Shown here piece by piece: positions 7,193 to 13,159 of a stretch of 13,159 nt of DNA. Both the position numbers and the translations under genes were made by a program. This DNA comes from Clostridia bacterium (lineage in GTDB: Bacteria > Bacillota > Clostridia > Saccharofermentanales > Saccharofermentanaceae). The notes beneath the pieces were generated by a model. It had not been told where the DNA came from. It ran no database searches and saw only the letters and a list, made by a program, of their open reading frames with translations. Location: the NCBI GenBank assembly GCA_017881645.1, contig JADGQQ010000091.1, positions 1 through 13,159 of the forward strand, read 5' to 3'. How positions within the stretch are numbered: position 1 is the stretch's first letter; every line of letters begins with the position of its first letter.

Positions 7193-7226
7193 CATTGTTC
7201 CGACTCGTTTTTGGAGGTTTTGCACG

Positions 7227-7460
7227 ATGGTACGTTTTACAGTTCAGTTCAAATCCATTACAGACGTCAAGGATTTTGTTCATGCGGTGAATTCATTTCC
7301 ATATGATGTTGACTTGTCTTCGGGCAGATATGTCGTCGATGCAAAATCCATCATGGGTATTTTCAGTCTTGAACTGCAGCGCCCGATAAATATCGAGATC
7401 CATTCCGACCACTGTGAGGATCTTGTCAAGACTCTGGAACCGTTTCGCGTTACGGTCTGA
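7227..7460 (+). CDS. HPr-like protein lacking the active-site histidine
   Basis: A 77-aa protein. The motif VDAKSIMGIFSLEL (37-50) is the HPr Ser46 region (compare VNLKSIMGVMSLGI in Bacillus HPr), so Ser41 matches the HPr kinase target. The phosphocarrier segment GIHARPA is absent: around residues 10-16 it reads SITDVKD, with Thr12 roughly where His15 would be. It therefore should not act as a PTS phosphate carrier through His15. A regulatory or Crh-like role through Ser41 is possible but is inference. Start: GGAGG (7213-7217) 9 nt before the ATG; the frame is open further upstream but lacks a comparable site. It is the only plus-strand gene seen, converging on rnr with 8 nt between the stop codons, so no dedicated terminator fits between them. 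Confidence 0.85.
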   Translation: MVRFTVQFKSITDVKDFVHAVNSFPYDVDLSSGRYVVDAKSIMGIFSLELQRPINIEIHSDHCEDLVKTLEPFRVTV

Positions 7461-7468
7461 CTCTGCTT

Positions 7469-9508
7469 CTATTTTCCGTGTTTTCTGCCGGATTCTTTCC
7501 GGTTTCCTGCACCCGACCTGTCTCTGGATTTCGAGGTGCCTTCACCGGCATCTTTTTTCATGCCCTTTTCCGGCCGCACGGTGCGTCTTCCGCCATCCAC
7601 ACTGTTTGCAAGTATGAAATCCACACGGCGGAGAATCGGATCAACATTGCCGACGGTAACCTTAATCTTTTCACCGATACGATAGACTTTGCCGGATGTC
7701 TTGCCGCGGGCTTCCAGACGGCGCTCGTCAAATTCAAAATAATCATTCATCGTTCGAAATGGGATCAGACCTTCGACAGAACTCTCCAACTGCACAAAAA
7801 TGCCTCCGCGAAATATACTTGATATGATTCCGTCGAAAGTATCGCCCATGTGCTGGACCATATATTCCGTGACTTTCTGGTCAACGGTTGCACGTTCCGA
7901 ATTCATGGAATTCCTCTCCATATCCGAACTGTGGGCGCTGACCTCAGCAACCTGTGATGCAAAATATTCTTTCTTGTGTTCGCTGTGAAGATAGCTCTTG
8001 ATGATCCGGTGAATGTAAAGATCCGGGTATCTGCGGATAGGGGAAGTGAAATGGCAGTAGCATTCGGAGGCTAATCCGAAATGACCCAGATTTTCCTCAA
8101 AGTAACGGGCTTTCGCCAGCGAACGGAGCAGTATTTGTGACAGTGCGGGCGTAAACGGCTCCCCTTCCATCTGTTTCATCAGACTCGACAAGGCAAATGA
8201 AGTCGGTTTCCCTTGAATATTCGGCTTCGCTCCGAAAAGCTTAGCAACATGCAAAAATTCGGCGATCTTCAGAACATCCGGATCCTCGTGTACACGATAT
8301 ACAAACGGATATTTCATCCGGAAAAATCTTGTTGCAACAAATTCGTTGCAAAGAATCATAAATTCCTCAATCATACCGTTCGTATAACTGGTCGGATACG
8401 GATAGATTGCCAGCGGTTTCCCGTCCGGATCCAGATCAACATGTGTTTCCGGGAACGAAAAATCCAATGCTCCCCGCTTCTCGCGTTTGGCTGACAGAAT
8501 GTCCTTCAGATCCTTCATCGTCTCCAGCATCGGGACAAAATCCGCATAACGGTCCAAATACTTCTGCTCAAAAAGAACTCCGAATATCTCCTTGTACGAA
8601 GTTCTGGCGTCACTTGTGATCATGCTTTCGTACACATCTCCGTCGACCACTTCACCCTCATAATTCACGGTCATATCCGCCGTCAGCGCAAAACGCGGAG
8701 TGCCCGGATTGAGACTGCAAAGTCCGTTTGACAGGCGCGGGGGGAGCATCGGGATCACGCGGTCAACGAGATACACGCTGGTAGCCCTGAGACGCGCCTC
8801 GTCATCAAGTGCCGTCCCTTCCTTCACATAATGGGACACATCCGCTATATGGACATACAGGCGGTATCCCCTGCCGGGAAGATTCTCGATGGAAATGGCA
8901 TCATCCAGATCTTTAGCATCTTCCCCGTCCATGGTAATCGTCCTCAGAGATCGAAGATCCCTTCGACCCGATGCAAGTGCACTCCCTATGGACTCTTCCG
9001 TTGGATTCACCGGGAAATGCTCGGCTTCCGCCAGAACCGCCTCAGGAAACGTGGTTGACAGACCATATTGGCGAATAATGGACAGGATTGCTACATCACT
9101 TCTTCCGGGGTCTCCGAGTACTTCGATGATGCTTCCTTCGTATTCACCGGAAGAAGCCTGCGGGTTCTTAATCTCACAGACAACTTTCATGCCGAAAGGT
9201 GCACCGTTCAGGTCCCGTGCCCGCACAAGAATGCGGCCGTACTGAGAACTGTCGTATCCGACATCCGGCTCGACGACTCCGTCAAAACCGGACTCGCGCA
9301 ATATTCCGACACATTGATTCTTCATGGCCAGGGGACCTCTGGGTATATTTTCCGATACCGGTGTCTCATTTACATAACGGCGTGCCGGGGGCGCACGCTT
9401 CACTTGCCTGTCCCGCGACGGAGCTGCGCTCTTTGAGCGGTTATTCGCATAGGGTGCATAGGATCCTGTTTTCGCGTGACCGGATTTATTTGTGTTTTTC
9501 TTTTTCAT
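7469..9508 (-). CDS. rnr: Ribonuclease R (3'-5' exoribonuclease), N-terminally short form
   Basis: A 679-aa RNB-family exonuclease that degrades structured RNA from the 3' end. Residues 1-58 are basic and low-complexity. About 63-135 is a single cold-shock-like domain ending in EGSIIEVLG. The RNB catalytic domain starts near 185; MDGEDAKDLDDA holds Asp194, 200, 202 and 203 with the spacing of the metal-binding aspartates. About 550-630 is an S1 domain (GDTFDGIISSIFRGGIFV). The last 49 residues are a Lys/Arg-rich tail, typical of RNase R. Family members are commonly over 700 aa; the HTH and first cold-shock domain seem to be missing. Start: GGGAGG (9515-9520) 6 nt upstream, with no upstream coding continuation seen. 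secG lies upstream as usual, but smpB does not follow. Confidence 0.95.
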   Translation of the reverse strand: MKKKNTNKSGHAKTGSYAPYANNRSKSAAPSRDRQVKRAPPARRYVNETPVSENIPRGPLAMKNQCVGILRESGFDGVVEPDVGYDSSQYGRILVRARDLNGAPFGMKVVCEIKNPQASSGEYEGSIIEVLGDPGRSDVAILSIIRQYGLSTTFPEAVLAEAEHFPVNPTEESIGSALASGRRDLRSLRTITMDGEDAKDLDDAISIENLPGRGYRLYVHIADVSHYVKEGTALDDEARLRATSVYLVDRVIPMLPPRLSNGLCSLNPGTPRFALTADMTVNYEGEVVDGDVYESMITSDARTSYKEIFGVLFEQKYLDRYADFVPMLETMKDLKDILSAKREKRGALDFSFPETHVDLDPDGKPLAIYPYPTSYTNGMIEEFMILCNEFVATRFFRMKYPFVYRVHEDPDVLKIAEFLHVAKLFGAKPNIQGKPTSFALSSLMKQMEGEPFTPALSQILLRSLAKARYFEENLGHFGLASECYCHFTSPIRRYPDLYIHRIIKSYLHSEHKKEYFASQVAEVSAHSSDMERNSMNSERATVDQKVTEYMVQHMGDTFDGIISSIFRGGIFVQLESSVEGLIPFRTMNDYFEFDERRLEARGKTSGKVYRIGEKIKVTVGNVDPILRRVDFILANSVDGGRRTVRPEKGMKKDAGEGTSKSRDRSGAGNRKESGRKHGK

Positions 9509-9562
9509 GGAAAGCCTCCCGCTAATTCTGAACCTGCTCTTGAAAACAATAGATTCACCTTT

Positions 9563-9568
9563 ATTATA
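9563..9568 (-). promoter_or_regulatory. Candidate -10 box for rnr
   Basis: A perfect TATAAT on the minus strand lies between the secG terminator and the rnr start, about 43 nt before the rnr ribosome binding site. No convincing -35 box is found 16-19 nt upstream. The terminator between secG and rnr makes a separate rnr promoter plausible. Confidence 0.4.
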
Positions 9569-9589
9569 CCTATTTCCTCTATGCGAAAC

Positions 9590-9625
9590 GAAAAAATATC
9601 GACCTGTTCGAAAACAGGTCGATAT
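9590..9625 (-). terminator. Intrinsic terminator after secG
   Basis: A perfect 13-bp inverted repeat (arms 9596-9608 and 9613-9625, 4-nt loop) is followed on the minus strand by a run of T (complement of the A-run at 9591-9595, extended by the last base of the arm). It lies 27 nt after the secG stop and upstream of rnr. On the plus strand no T-run follows, so it serves the minus strand only. Confidence 0.92.
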
Positions 9626-9651
9626 CCGATCAATTTGTTCGTCAGACAGGA

Positions 9652-9900
9652 TTACCAGCCTTTTGCAAGAATCAGGTAAAGAATAACAGTAAGAACAGCG
9701 AACACTGTGGCAAGAATGGCCGTAAACTTCTTAAGCTTACTGTCCATGGTTCTACCCTTCTCTTTGCCAAAAAACGTATCAGCTCCGCCGCCGATAACGC
9801 CCATGCCTTTGTCATTGCCTTCCTGAAATACAACAAGAATAACAAGCACAACACAAATAAGAATATCTACAGATGCCAAAACAATCGATAAAGTTTCCAT
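9652..9900 (-). CDS. secG: Preprotein translocase subunit SecG
   Basis: An 82-aa membrane protein with the SecG plan. The first hydrophobic segment spans about 5-25 and ends in VVFQEGNDKGMG. A Gly-rich loop with GGGADTFFGK follows at about 37-46, then a charged stretch (KEKGRTMDSKLKK), and a second hydrophobic segment at about 60-79. SecG assists SecYE-SecA protein export. Start: GGAGG (9908-9912) 7 nt upstream. A good promoter lies upstream and a strong terminator downstream, so it is probably transcribed alone, with rnr next in the usual Bacillota order. Confidence 0.96.
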   Translation of the reverse strand: METLSIVLASVDILICVVLVILVVFQEGNDKGMGVIGGGADTFFGKEKGRTMDSKLKKFTAILATVFAVLTVILYLILAKGW

Positions 9901-9949
9901 TAATTAGCCTCCAGGTCCACAAACGGTTCGAATCTCTTAAATCCGTTCA

Positions 9950-9978
9950 ATTCTATCACACCATAAATACCTGTGCAA
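9950..9978 (-). promoter_or_regulatory. Promoter of secG
   Basis: On the minus strand, -35 TTGCAC (9973-9978, 4/6), a 17-nt spacer and -10 TAGAAT (9950-9955, 5/6). It lies in the 103-nt gap after the Ca2+ ATPase gene, with a leader of about 45 nt to the secG start. No terminator for the ATPase gene is evident in this gap. Confidence 0.7.
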
Positions 9979-10003
9979 GTGTCTTGGCTTCATAACCGGT
10001 CGT

Positions 10004-12757
10004 TTATTTCCTGTACTTAATTGTCTTATAAATCTCACTCACGGAAAACGGGATCAGCGCAAGGATAATGATGGGAATCCATGCAACGGCCGGAAGTGCC
10101 ACATTATCGAATACACGGTTGACCCCGGGTATATAGATGACGAAAAGCAGGAGAAAGGCTGAAAAGGATACGGCCAGATTCATGGATTTGTTGGAGAAGA
10201 GCCCAAGCCGGAAAACGTTTGTATGCTCCGAGCGGGCACTGTAGGCGCGAAACAGTTCGGCGAGAATTAATGTCGTAAAGGCCATTGTACGTGCTCCGGT
10301 TAATGGAATGGCATCGTTTACGAATATTACTTTGAGGCCGATCAGAAACGAAGCGAACACGGTAAAAAATATTGCCAGACTCTGGACAAGAATCAGGAGC
10401 TGCATCGGTCGGTTGATGATCGATTCGGTCTTTTTCCGGGGCGGAAGCTTCATGATGTCCGGTTCACCTTTCTCGCGGCCGAGAGCAAGTGCCGGAAAGC
10501 TGTCCGTGACAAGATTGAGCCACAGAAGTTGAATCGCGGTCAGCGGTGTACCGATACCGTGAATCATCGAAGACGGAATCAAAGAAATAATGAAAATGAC
10601 CAGAATCTCTCCGACATTGCACGAAAGAAGAAATCCGACAAATTTGCGGATATTACTATAAATGATTCTTCCCTCTTCAATGGCGTGAACGATGGTCGCA
10701 AAGTTATCGTCCGTAAGGATCATATCAGCTGAGTTTTTGGCGACGTCCGTACCTGTAATGCCCATGGCGACGCCGATATCGGCCGTCTTTAAAGCCATGG
10801 CGTCATTCACGCCGTCGCCTGTCATGGATGCAATGTGACCTTCTTTCTGAAGAGCCGCTACAATGCGCACTTTATGATCCGGCGATACACGGGCGTATAC
10901 GGCGGTATTCTCACACGCCAGAGCCAGTTCGTCATCCGACAATTTGTCGAGATCGGATCCGGACATGCTGCCATATCCTTCGGTCATTAGCCCCAGATCT
11001 TTGGCAATGGCGACGGCTGTATCTTTATAGTCTCCTGTAATCATCACTGCCCGGATACCGGCTTCTTTACAGACTGCAATCGCGTCTCTGGCTTCCGGAC
11101 GTGCCGGATCGATCATGCCGGCAAGTCCAATAAATACGAGGTCCGATTCATCGTCCAGATCCGCATTATGAGCATCTGCGTCATTTGCGGGATCATGCAG
11201 ACGATATGCAAATGCCAGCACCCGAAGGGCCCGGGAAGCAAGCGAGTGATTTGTCTGCGCGATCTCCGCGCGTTTCTCTTCGGTAAGAGGCACTTTGCCT
11301 TCCATCGTATAAATCGAAACACAGCGGTCCAGAATAATATCCGGAGCACCCTTCGTAAATGATACAAAATAATCGGCTTCAATGTTGGGATGATAGGTTG
11401 TCATCATTTTACGGTCGGAATCGAAGGGCAGCTCAGCAACCCGTGGATATTTTGCATGTAATGACTCTTGTGACAATCCCGCTTTTCCTGCAAGTGCAAC
11501 AAGCGCGCCCTCAGTCGGATCCCCGATGCAGGCGTATCGGCCGTCTTCCTTCTTGGACGTGATGGCATCACTGCACAATACGCTCGACAGAATCAGTCTC
11601 TCAAGAACATTTTCGATCAGGGCAGGCTTTCCTTGATTGTCCATGATGGCTCCGTCCGGGGAATATCCGATACCGGTGACGTCGTAAATATGAAGTCCGT
11701 CATAGAGCGTTGTTACTGTCATTTCATTCTGTGTCAGGGTTCCGGTCTTATCAGAACAAATCACATCCACACAGCCGAGTGTCTCAACTGCAAGCAGTTT
11801 TCTGACGATTGCATTTCTCGCGGCCATTCGTGTCATGCCAATTGATAGTACAATCGTAACGACAGCAGCAAGACCTTCCGGAATGGCGGCAACCGCCAGA
11901 CTCACGGCAGTCATGAGCGCCTCGTTCCACGCCACTTTCTGTACGAAAACATCCACGGTGAAGACAATGATACAAACAATAATACAAATGATGCCAAGAA
12001 TTTTGCCGAGGCTTGTCAGATTTTTTTGAAGAGGTGTCACCGATTCGTCGATATTCTGGAGTTTTTCGGCGATCCCGCCTAATTCTGTCTTTGCACCGGT
12101 TCCAGTGACAACGCCTCTGGCACGCCCATATGTAATCGCCGTACCCATAAAGAGCATATTATCACGGTCGCCCAGCCCGCTGTCCTCTGCAAGAACAACA
12201 TCTGCATGTTTTTCAACAGGCACTGACTCTCCGGTCAGGGAAGCCTCTTCAACTTTCAGTGAACTCTGCCAAACCAATCGTATATCGGCCGCAACCAGAT
12301 CCCCTGCGTCGAGAATGACGATATCTCCCGGAACGATCTGATCGGAAGGCAGCATTTTCTGCGCACCGTCCCGGATCACTTTCGATTGCGGAGAACTCAT
12401 CTTCCGGAGCGCGGCAATTGCCTGATCGGCTTTGCCTTCCTGATAGACGCCCAGAACTGCGTTAATGATGACGATTGCCATAATAACGATGACATCAATC
12501 CATCCTTCAAACCCGCCGTCTTTTATAGCCATAACAGCGGAAAGACCGGCAGCAGCCAGCAGAATGAAAACCATAGCATCTGCAAACTGCAGAAGGAAGC
12601 GCTTCCAAAGCGGCTTCTGTCTCTTTTCGCCGAGAGCATTCAGTCCGTATTCCAGCAGTCGCTTCTCAGCCTCTGCCGTAGTAAGACCCGCTTCGCTGTC
12701 TGTCGCTAGATTAAGAAGTACATCTTCCTTCTTCATGGCAAATGGCTTGTCCGTCAT
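10004..12757 (-). CDS. Calcium-transporting P-type ATPase (P2A, SERCA-like)
   Basis: A 917-aa cation pump that exports Ca2+ using ATP. Order: N-terminal cation-ATPase domain; M1-M2 at about 58-105; actuator domain with TGES (175-178); M3-M4 at about 253-305 with IPEGL (292-296); phosphorylation motif DKTGT (Asp336); nucleotide-binding KGAPD (469-473); hinge GDGVND (647-652); M5-M10 to the C-terminus. Both calcium sites of SERCA are present by motif: Glu294 in M4, Asn714 and Glu717 (NVGE) in M5, Asn748, Thr751 and Asp752 (WLNLVTD) in M6, and Glu834 in M8. Many bacterial and plasma-membrane pumps lack the Glu717 equivalent. Start: AGGAGG (12765-12770) 7 nt upstream. It is monocistronic, with a TATAAT box and a leader hairpin upstream. 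Transport of Mn2+ is an alternative, less favoured because both Ca2+ sites are kept. Confidence 0.95.
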   Translation of the reverse strand: MTDKPFAMKKEDVLLNLATDSEAGLTTAEAEKRLLEYGLNALGEKRQKPLWKRFLLQFADAMVFILLAAAGLSAVMAIKDGGFEGWIDVIVIMAIVIINAVLGVYQEGKADQAIAALRKMSSPQSKVIRDGAQKMLPSDQIVPGDIVILDAGDLVAADIRLVWQSSLKVEEASLTGESVPVEKHADVVLAEDSGLGDRDNMLFMGTAITYGRARGVVTGTGAKTELGGIAEKLQNIDESVTPLQKNLTSLGKILGIICIIVCIIVFTVDVFVQKVAWNEALMTAVSLAVAAIPEGLAAVVTIVLSIGMTRMAARNAIVRKLLAVETLGCVDVICSDKTGTLTQNEMTVTTLYDGLHIYDVTGIGYSPDGAIMDNQGKPALIENVLERLILSSVLCSDAITSKKEDGRYACIGDPTEGALVALAGKAGLSQESLHAKYPRVAELPFDSDRKMMTTYHPNIEADYFVSFTKGAPDIILDRCVSIYTMEGKVPLTEEKRAEIAQTNHSLASRALRVLAFAYRLHDPANDADAHNADLDDESDLVFIGLAGMIDPARPEARDAIAVCKEAGIRAVMITGDYKDTAVAIAKDLGLMTEGYGSMSGSDLDKLSDDELALACENTAVYARVSPDHKVRIVAALQKEGHIASMTGDGVNDAMALKTADIGVAMGITGTDVAKNSADMILTDDNFATIVHAIEEGRIIYSNIRKFVGFLLSCNVGEILVIFIISLIPSSMIHGIGTPLTAIQLLWLNLVTDSFPALALGREKGEPDIMKLPPRKKTESIINRPMQLLILVQSLAIFFTVFASFLIGLKVIFVNDAIPLTGARTMAFTTLILAELFRAYSARSEHTNVFRLGLFSNKSMNLAVSFSAFLLLFVIYIPGVNRVFDNVALPAVAWIPIIILALIPFSVSEIYKTIKYRK

Positions 12758-12775
12758 CTATTTTCCTCCTGTGCG

Positions 12776-12806
12776 GTTCCGGATCGTTTTGAATTTCTTC
12801 CGGAAC
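12776..12806. repeat. 8-bp inverted repeat in the ATPase leader
   Basis: GTTCCGGA (12776-12783) and TCCGGAAC (12799-12806) are perfect inverted arms separated by 15 nt. The second arm contains the palindrome TTCCGGAA (12798-12805). It lies between the -10 box (12811-12816) and the ribosome binding site, overlapping the predicted start site near 12804. It may be an operator pair or a leader stem-loop. Confidence 0.6.
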
Positions 12807-12810
12807 TCGT

Positions 12811-12839
12811 ATTATATACTAAACAATGAAATAATTGTA
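12811..12839 (-). promoter_or_regulatory. Candidate promoter of the Ca2+ ATPase gene
   Basis: A perfect TATAAT (12811-12816) lies on the minus strand within an AT-rich stretch. The hexamer 17 nt upstream (12834-12839) is a poor match to TTGACA. A weak -35 suggests dependence on an activator or low basal expression. The predicted start site overlaps the inverted repeat at 12776-12806. Confidence 0.45.
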
Positions 12840-12907
12840 TTCCCTGAAACGTAAATCCATATGCAGCAATTCGTTTCTGACACCCGCTTACGCCCGCGGT
12901 TTCTCAG

Positions 12908-12944
12908 AAAAAAGAAAAAACCGTGAAGCCAACGGCATTCACGG
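12908..12944 (-). terminator. Intrinsic terminator of the tRNA cluster
   Basis: On the minus strand, CCGTGAA and TTCACGG (outer arms of 12921-12944) pair, with an inner GCC/GGC extension around a small loop and one bulged T. A T-rich run (12908-12920) follows. It lies 7 nt after the CCA end of tRNA-Phe and ends the minus-strand tRNA transcript. The remaining gap to the ATPase promoter shows nothing else I can support. Confidence 0.9.
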
Positions 12945-12951
12945 TCAATTC

Positions 12952-13027
<76 letters not shown>

Positions 13028-13036
13028 ATATGGCAA

Positions 13037-13054
13037 CCGGTCCTTTCGGACCGG
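13037..13054 (-). other. Spacer hairpin between tRNA-Asp and tRNA-Phe
   Basis: CCGGTCC (13037-13043) and GGACCGG (13048-13054) form a perfect 7-bp stem; on the transcribed minus strand the loop is GAAA, a GNRA tetraloop. No T-run follows, so it is not a normal terminator. A processing or spacing element in the polycistronic tRNA precursor is the simplest reading. Confidence 0.75.
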
Positions 13055-13060
13055 CTGTTA

Positions 13061-13137
13061 TGGCGACGCAGAAGGGGCTCGAACCCTCGACCTCCAGCGT
13101 GACAGGCTGGCATTCTAACCAACTGAACTACTGCGCC
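13061..13137 (-). tRNA. tRNA-Asp(GTC)
   Basis: A complete 77-nt cloverleaf with encoded CCA (13061-13063) and G73. Acceptor strands GGCGCAG and CTGCGTC pair with one G-U. The anticodon arm CCAGC-CTGTCAC-GCTGG carries GTC; the T-arm is GAGGG-TTCGAGC-CCCTT. Same orientation as tRNA-Phe, so same transcript. Confidence 0.97.
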
Positions 13138-13141
13138 ATTA

Positions 13142-13159
13142 TGGTGGGAACAACAGGGC
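13142..13159 (-). tRNA. 3' end of an upstream tRNA (identity not determinable)
   Basis: On the minus strand the last 18 nt read as a T-stem 3' strand CCTGT, an acceptor 3' strand TGTTCCC, A73 and CCA, only 4 nt before tRNA-Asp. The rest lies outside the window. The acceptor would start GGGAACA. tRNA-Val is common in this position in clostridial clusters, but no anticodon is visible. Confidence 0.75.

Noticed and set aside
6951..7226. Upstream extension of the plus-strand HPr-like frame to 6951
   Set aside because: The extension overlaps the mtaB 5' end on the other strand and contains the promoter; the ribosome binding site at 7213-7217 sets the start at 7227.
12386..12854. Long plus-strand frames opposite the Ca2+ ATPase 5' part
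   Set aside because: They are shadows of the ATPase gene, without start signals or recognisable domains.

Overview
The window looks like a chromosomal segment of a Gram-positive Bacillota bacterium, most likely an anaerobic clostridial lineage. The basis is strong AGGAGG-type ribosome binding sites, sigma-A-like promoters, a moderate GC content, and the adjacency ireB - ruvX - DUF1292 together with secG - rnr, both typical Bacillota gene orders. I could not fix the genus. Almost everything is on the minus strand; the only supported plus-strand gene is a small HPr-like protein.

Layout from right to left, the direction of most transcription. A tRNA cluster reads on the minus strand: the 3' end of an unassigned tRNA, then tRNA-Asp(GTC), a spacer hairpin, tRNA-Phe(GAA) and an intrinsic terminator (13159-12908). 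Next is a monocistronic Ca2+-transporting P-type ATPase with both SERCA-type calcium sites (12757-10004). Then secG with a good promoter and a perfect 13-bp terminator stem, followed by rnr (RNase R), which appears to lack its first cold-shock domain. A 77-aa HPr-like protein without the active-site histidine lies on the plus strand, convergent with rnr and divergent from mtaB, the tRNA ms2t6A37 methylthiotransferase. mtaB is followed by a tight minus-strand run: ireB, ruvX, two adjacent DUF1292 genes, a CPBP-family intramembrane protease and a 1058-aa membrane-anchored extracellular protein (5627-140). The start of a tRNA-Val(GAC) gene with its own strong promoter is cut by the left edge.

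How the genes fit together: most are housekeeping genes for RNA maturation and decay (mtaB, rnr, ruvX as YqgF-family nuclease), protein export (secG), cell-wall or stress regulation (ireB) and ion homeostasis (Ca2+ ATPase). The accessory-looking part is the distal end of the ireB unit. There, a CPBP protease and a large surface protein (propeller-like region, carbohydrate-binding-like sandwich and a glycosidase-like barrel) are joined by a 2-nt gap and are probably translated together. I see no mobile element, CRISPR array, phage gene or defence system. The least explained items are the 1058-aa protein, the twin DUF1292 genes, the His-less HPr paralogue and the shortened RNase R.
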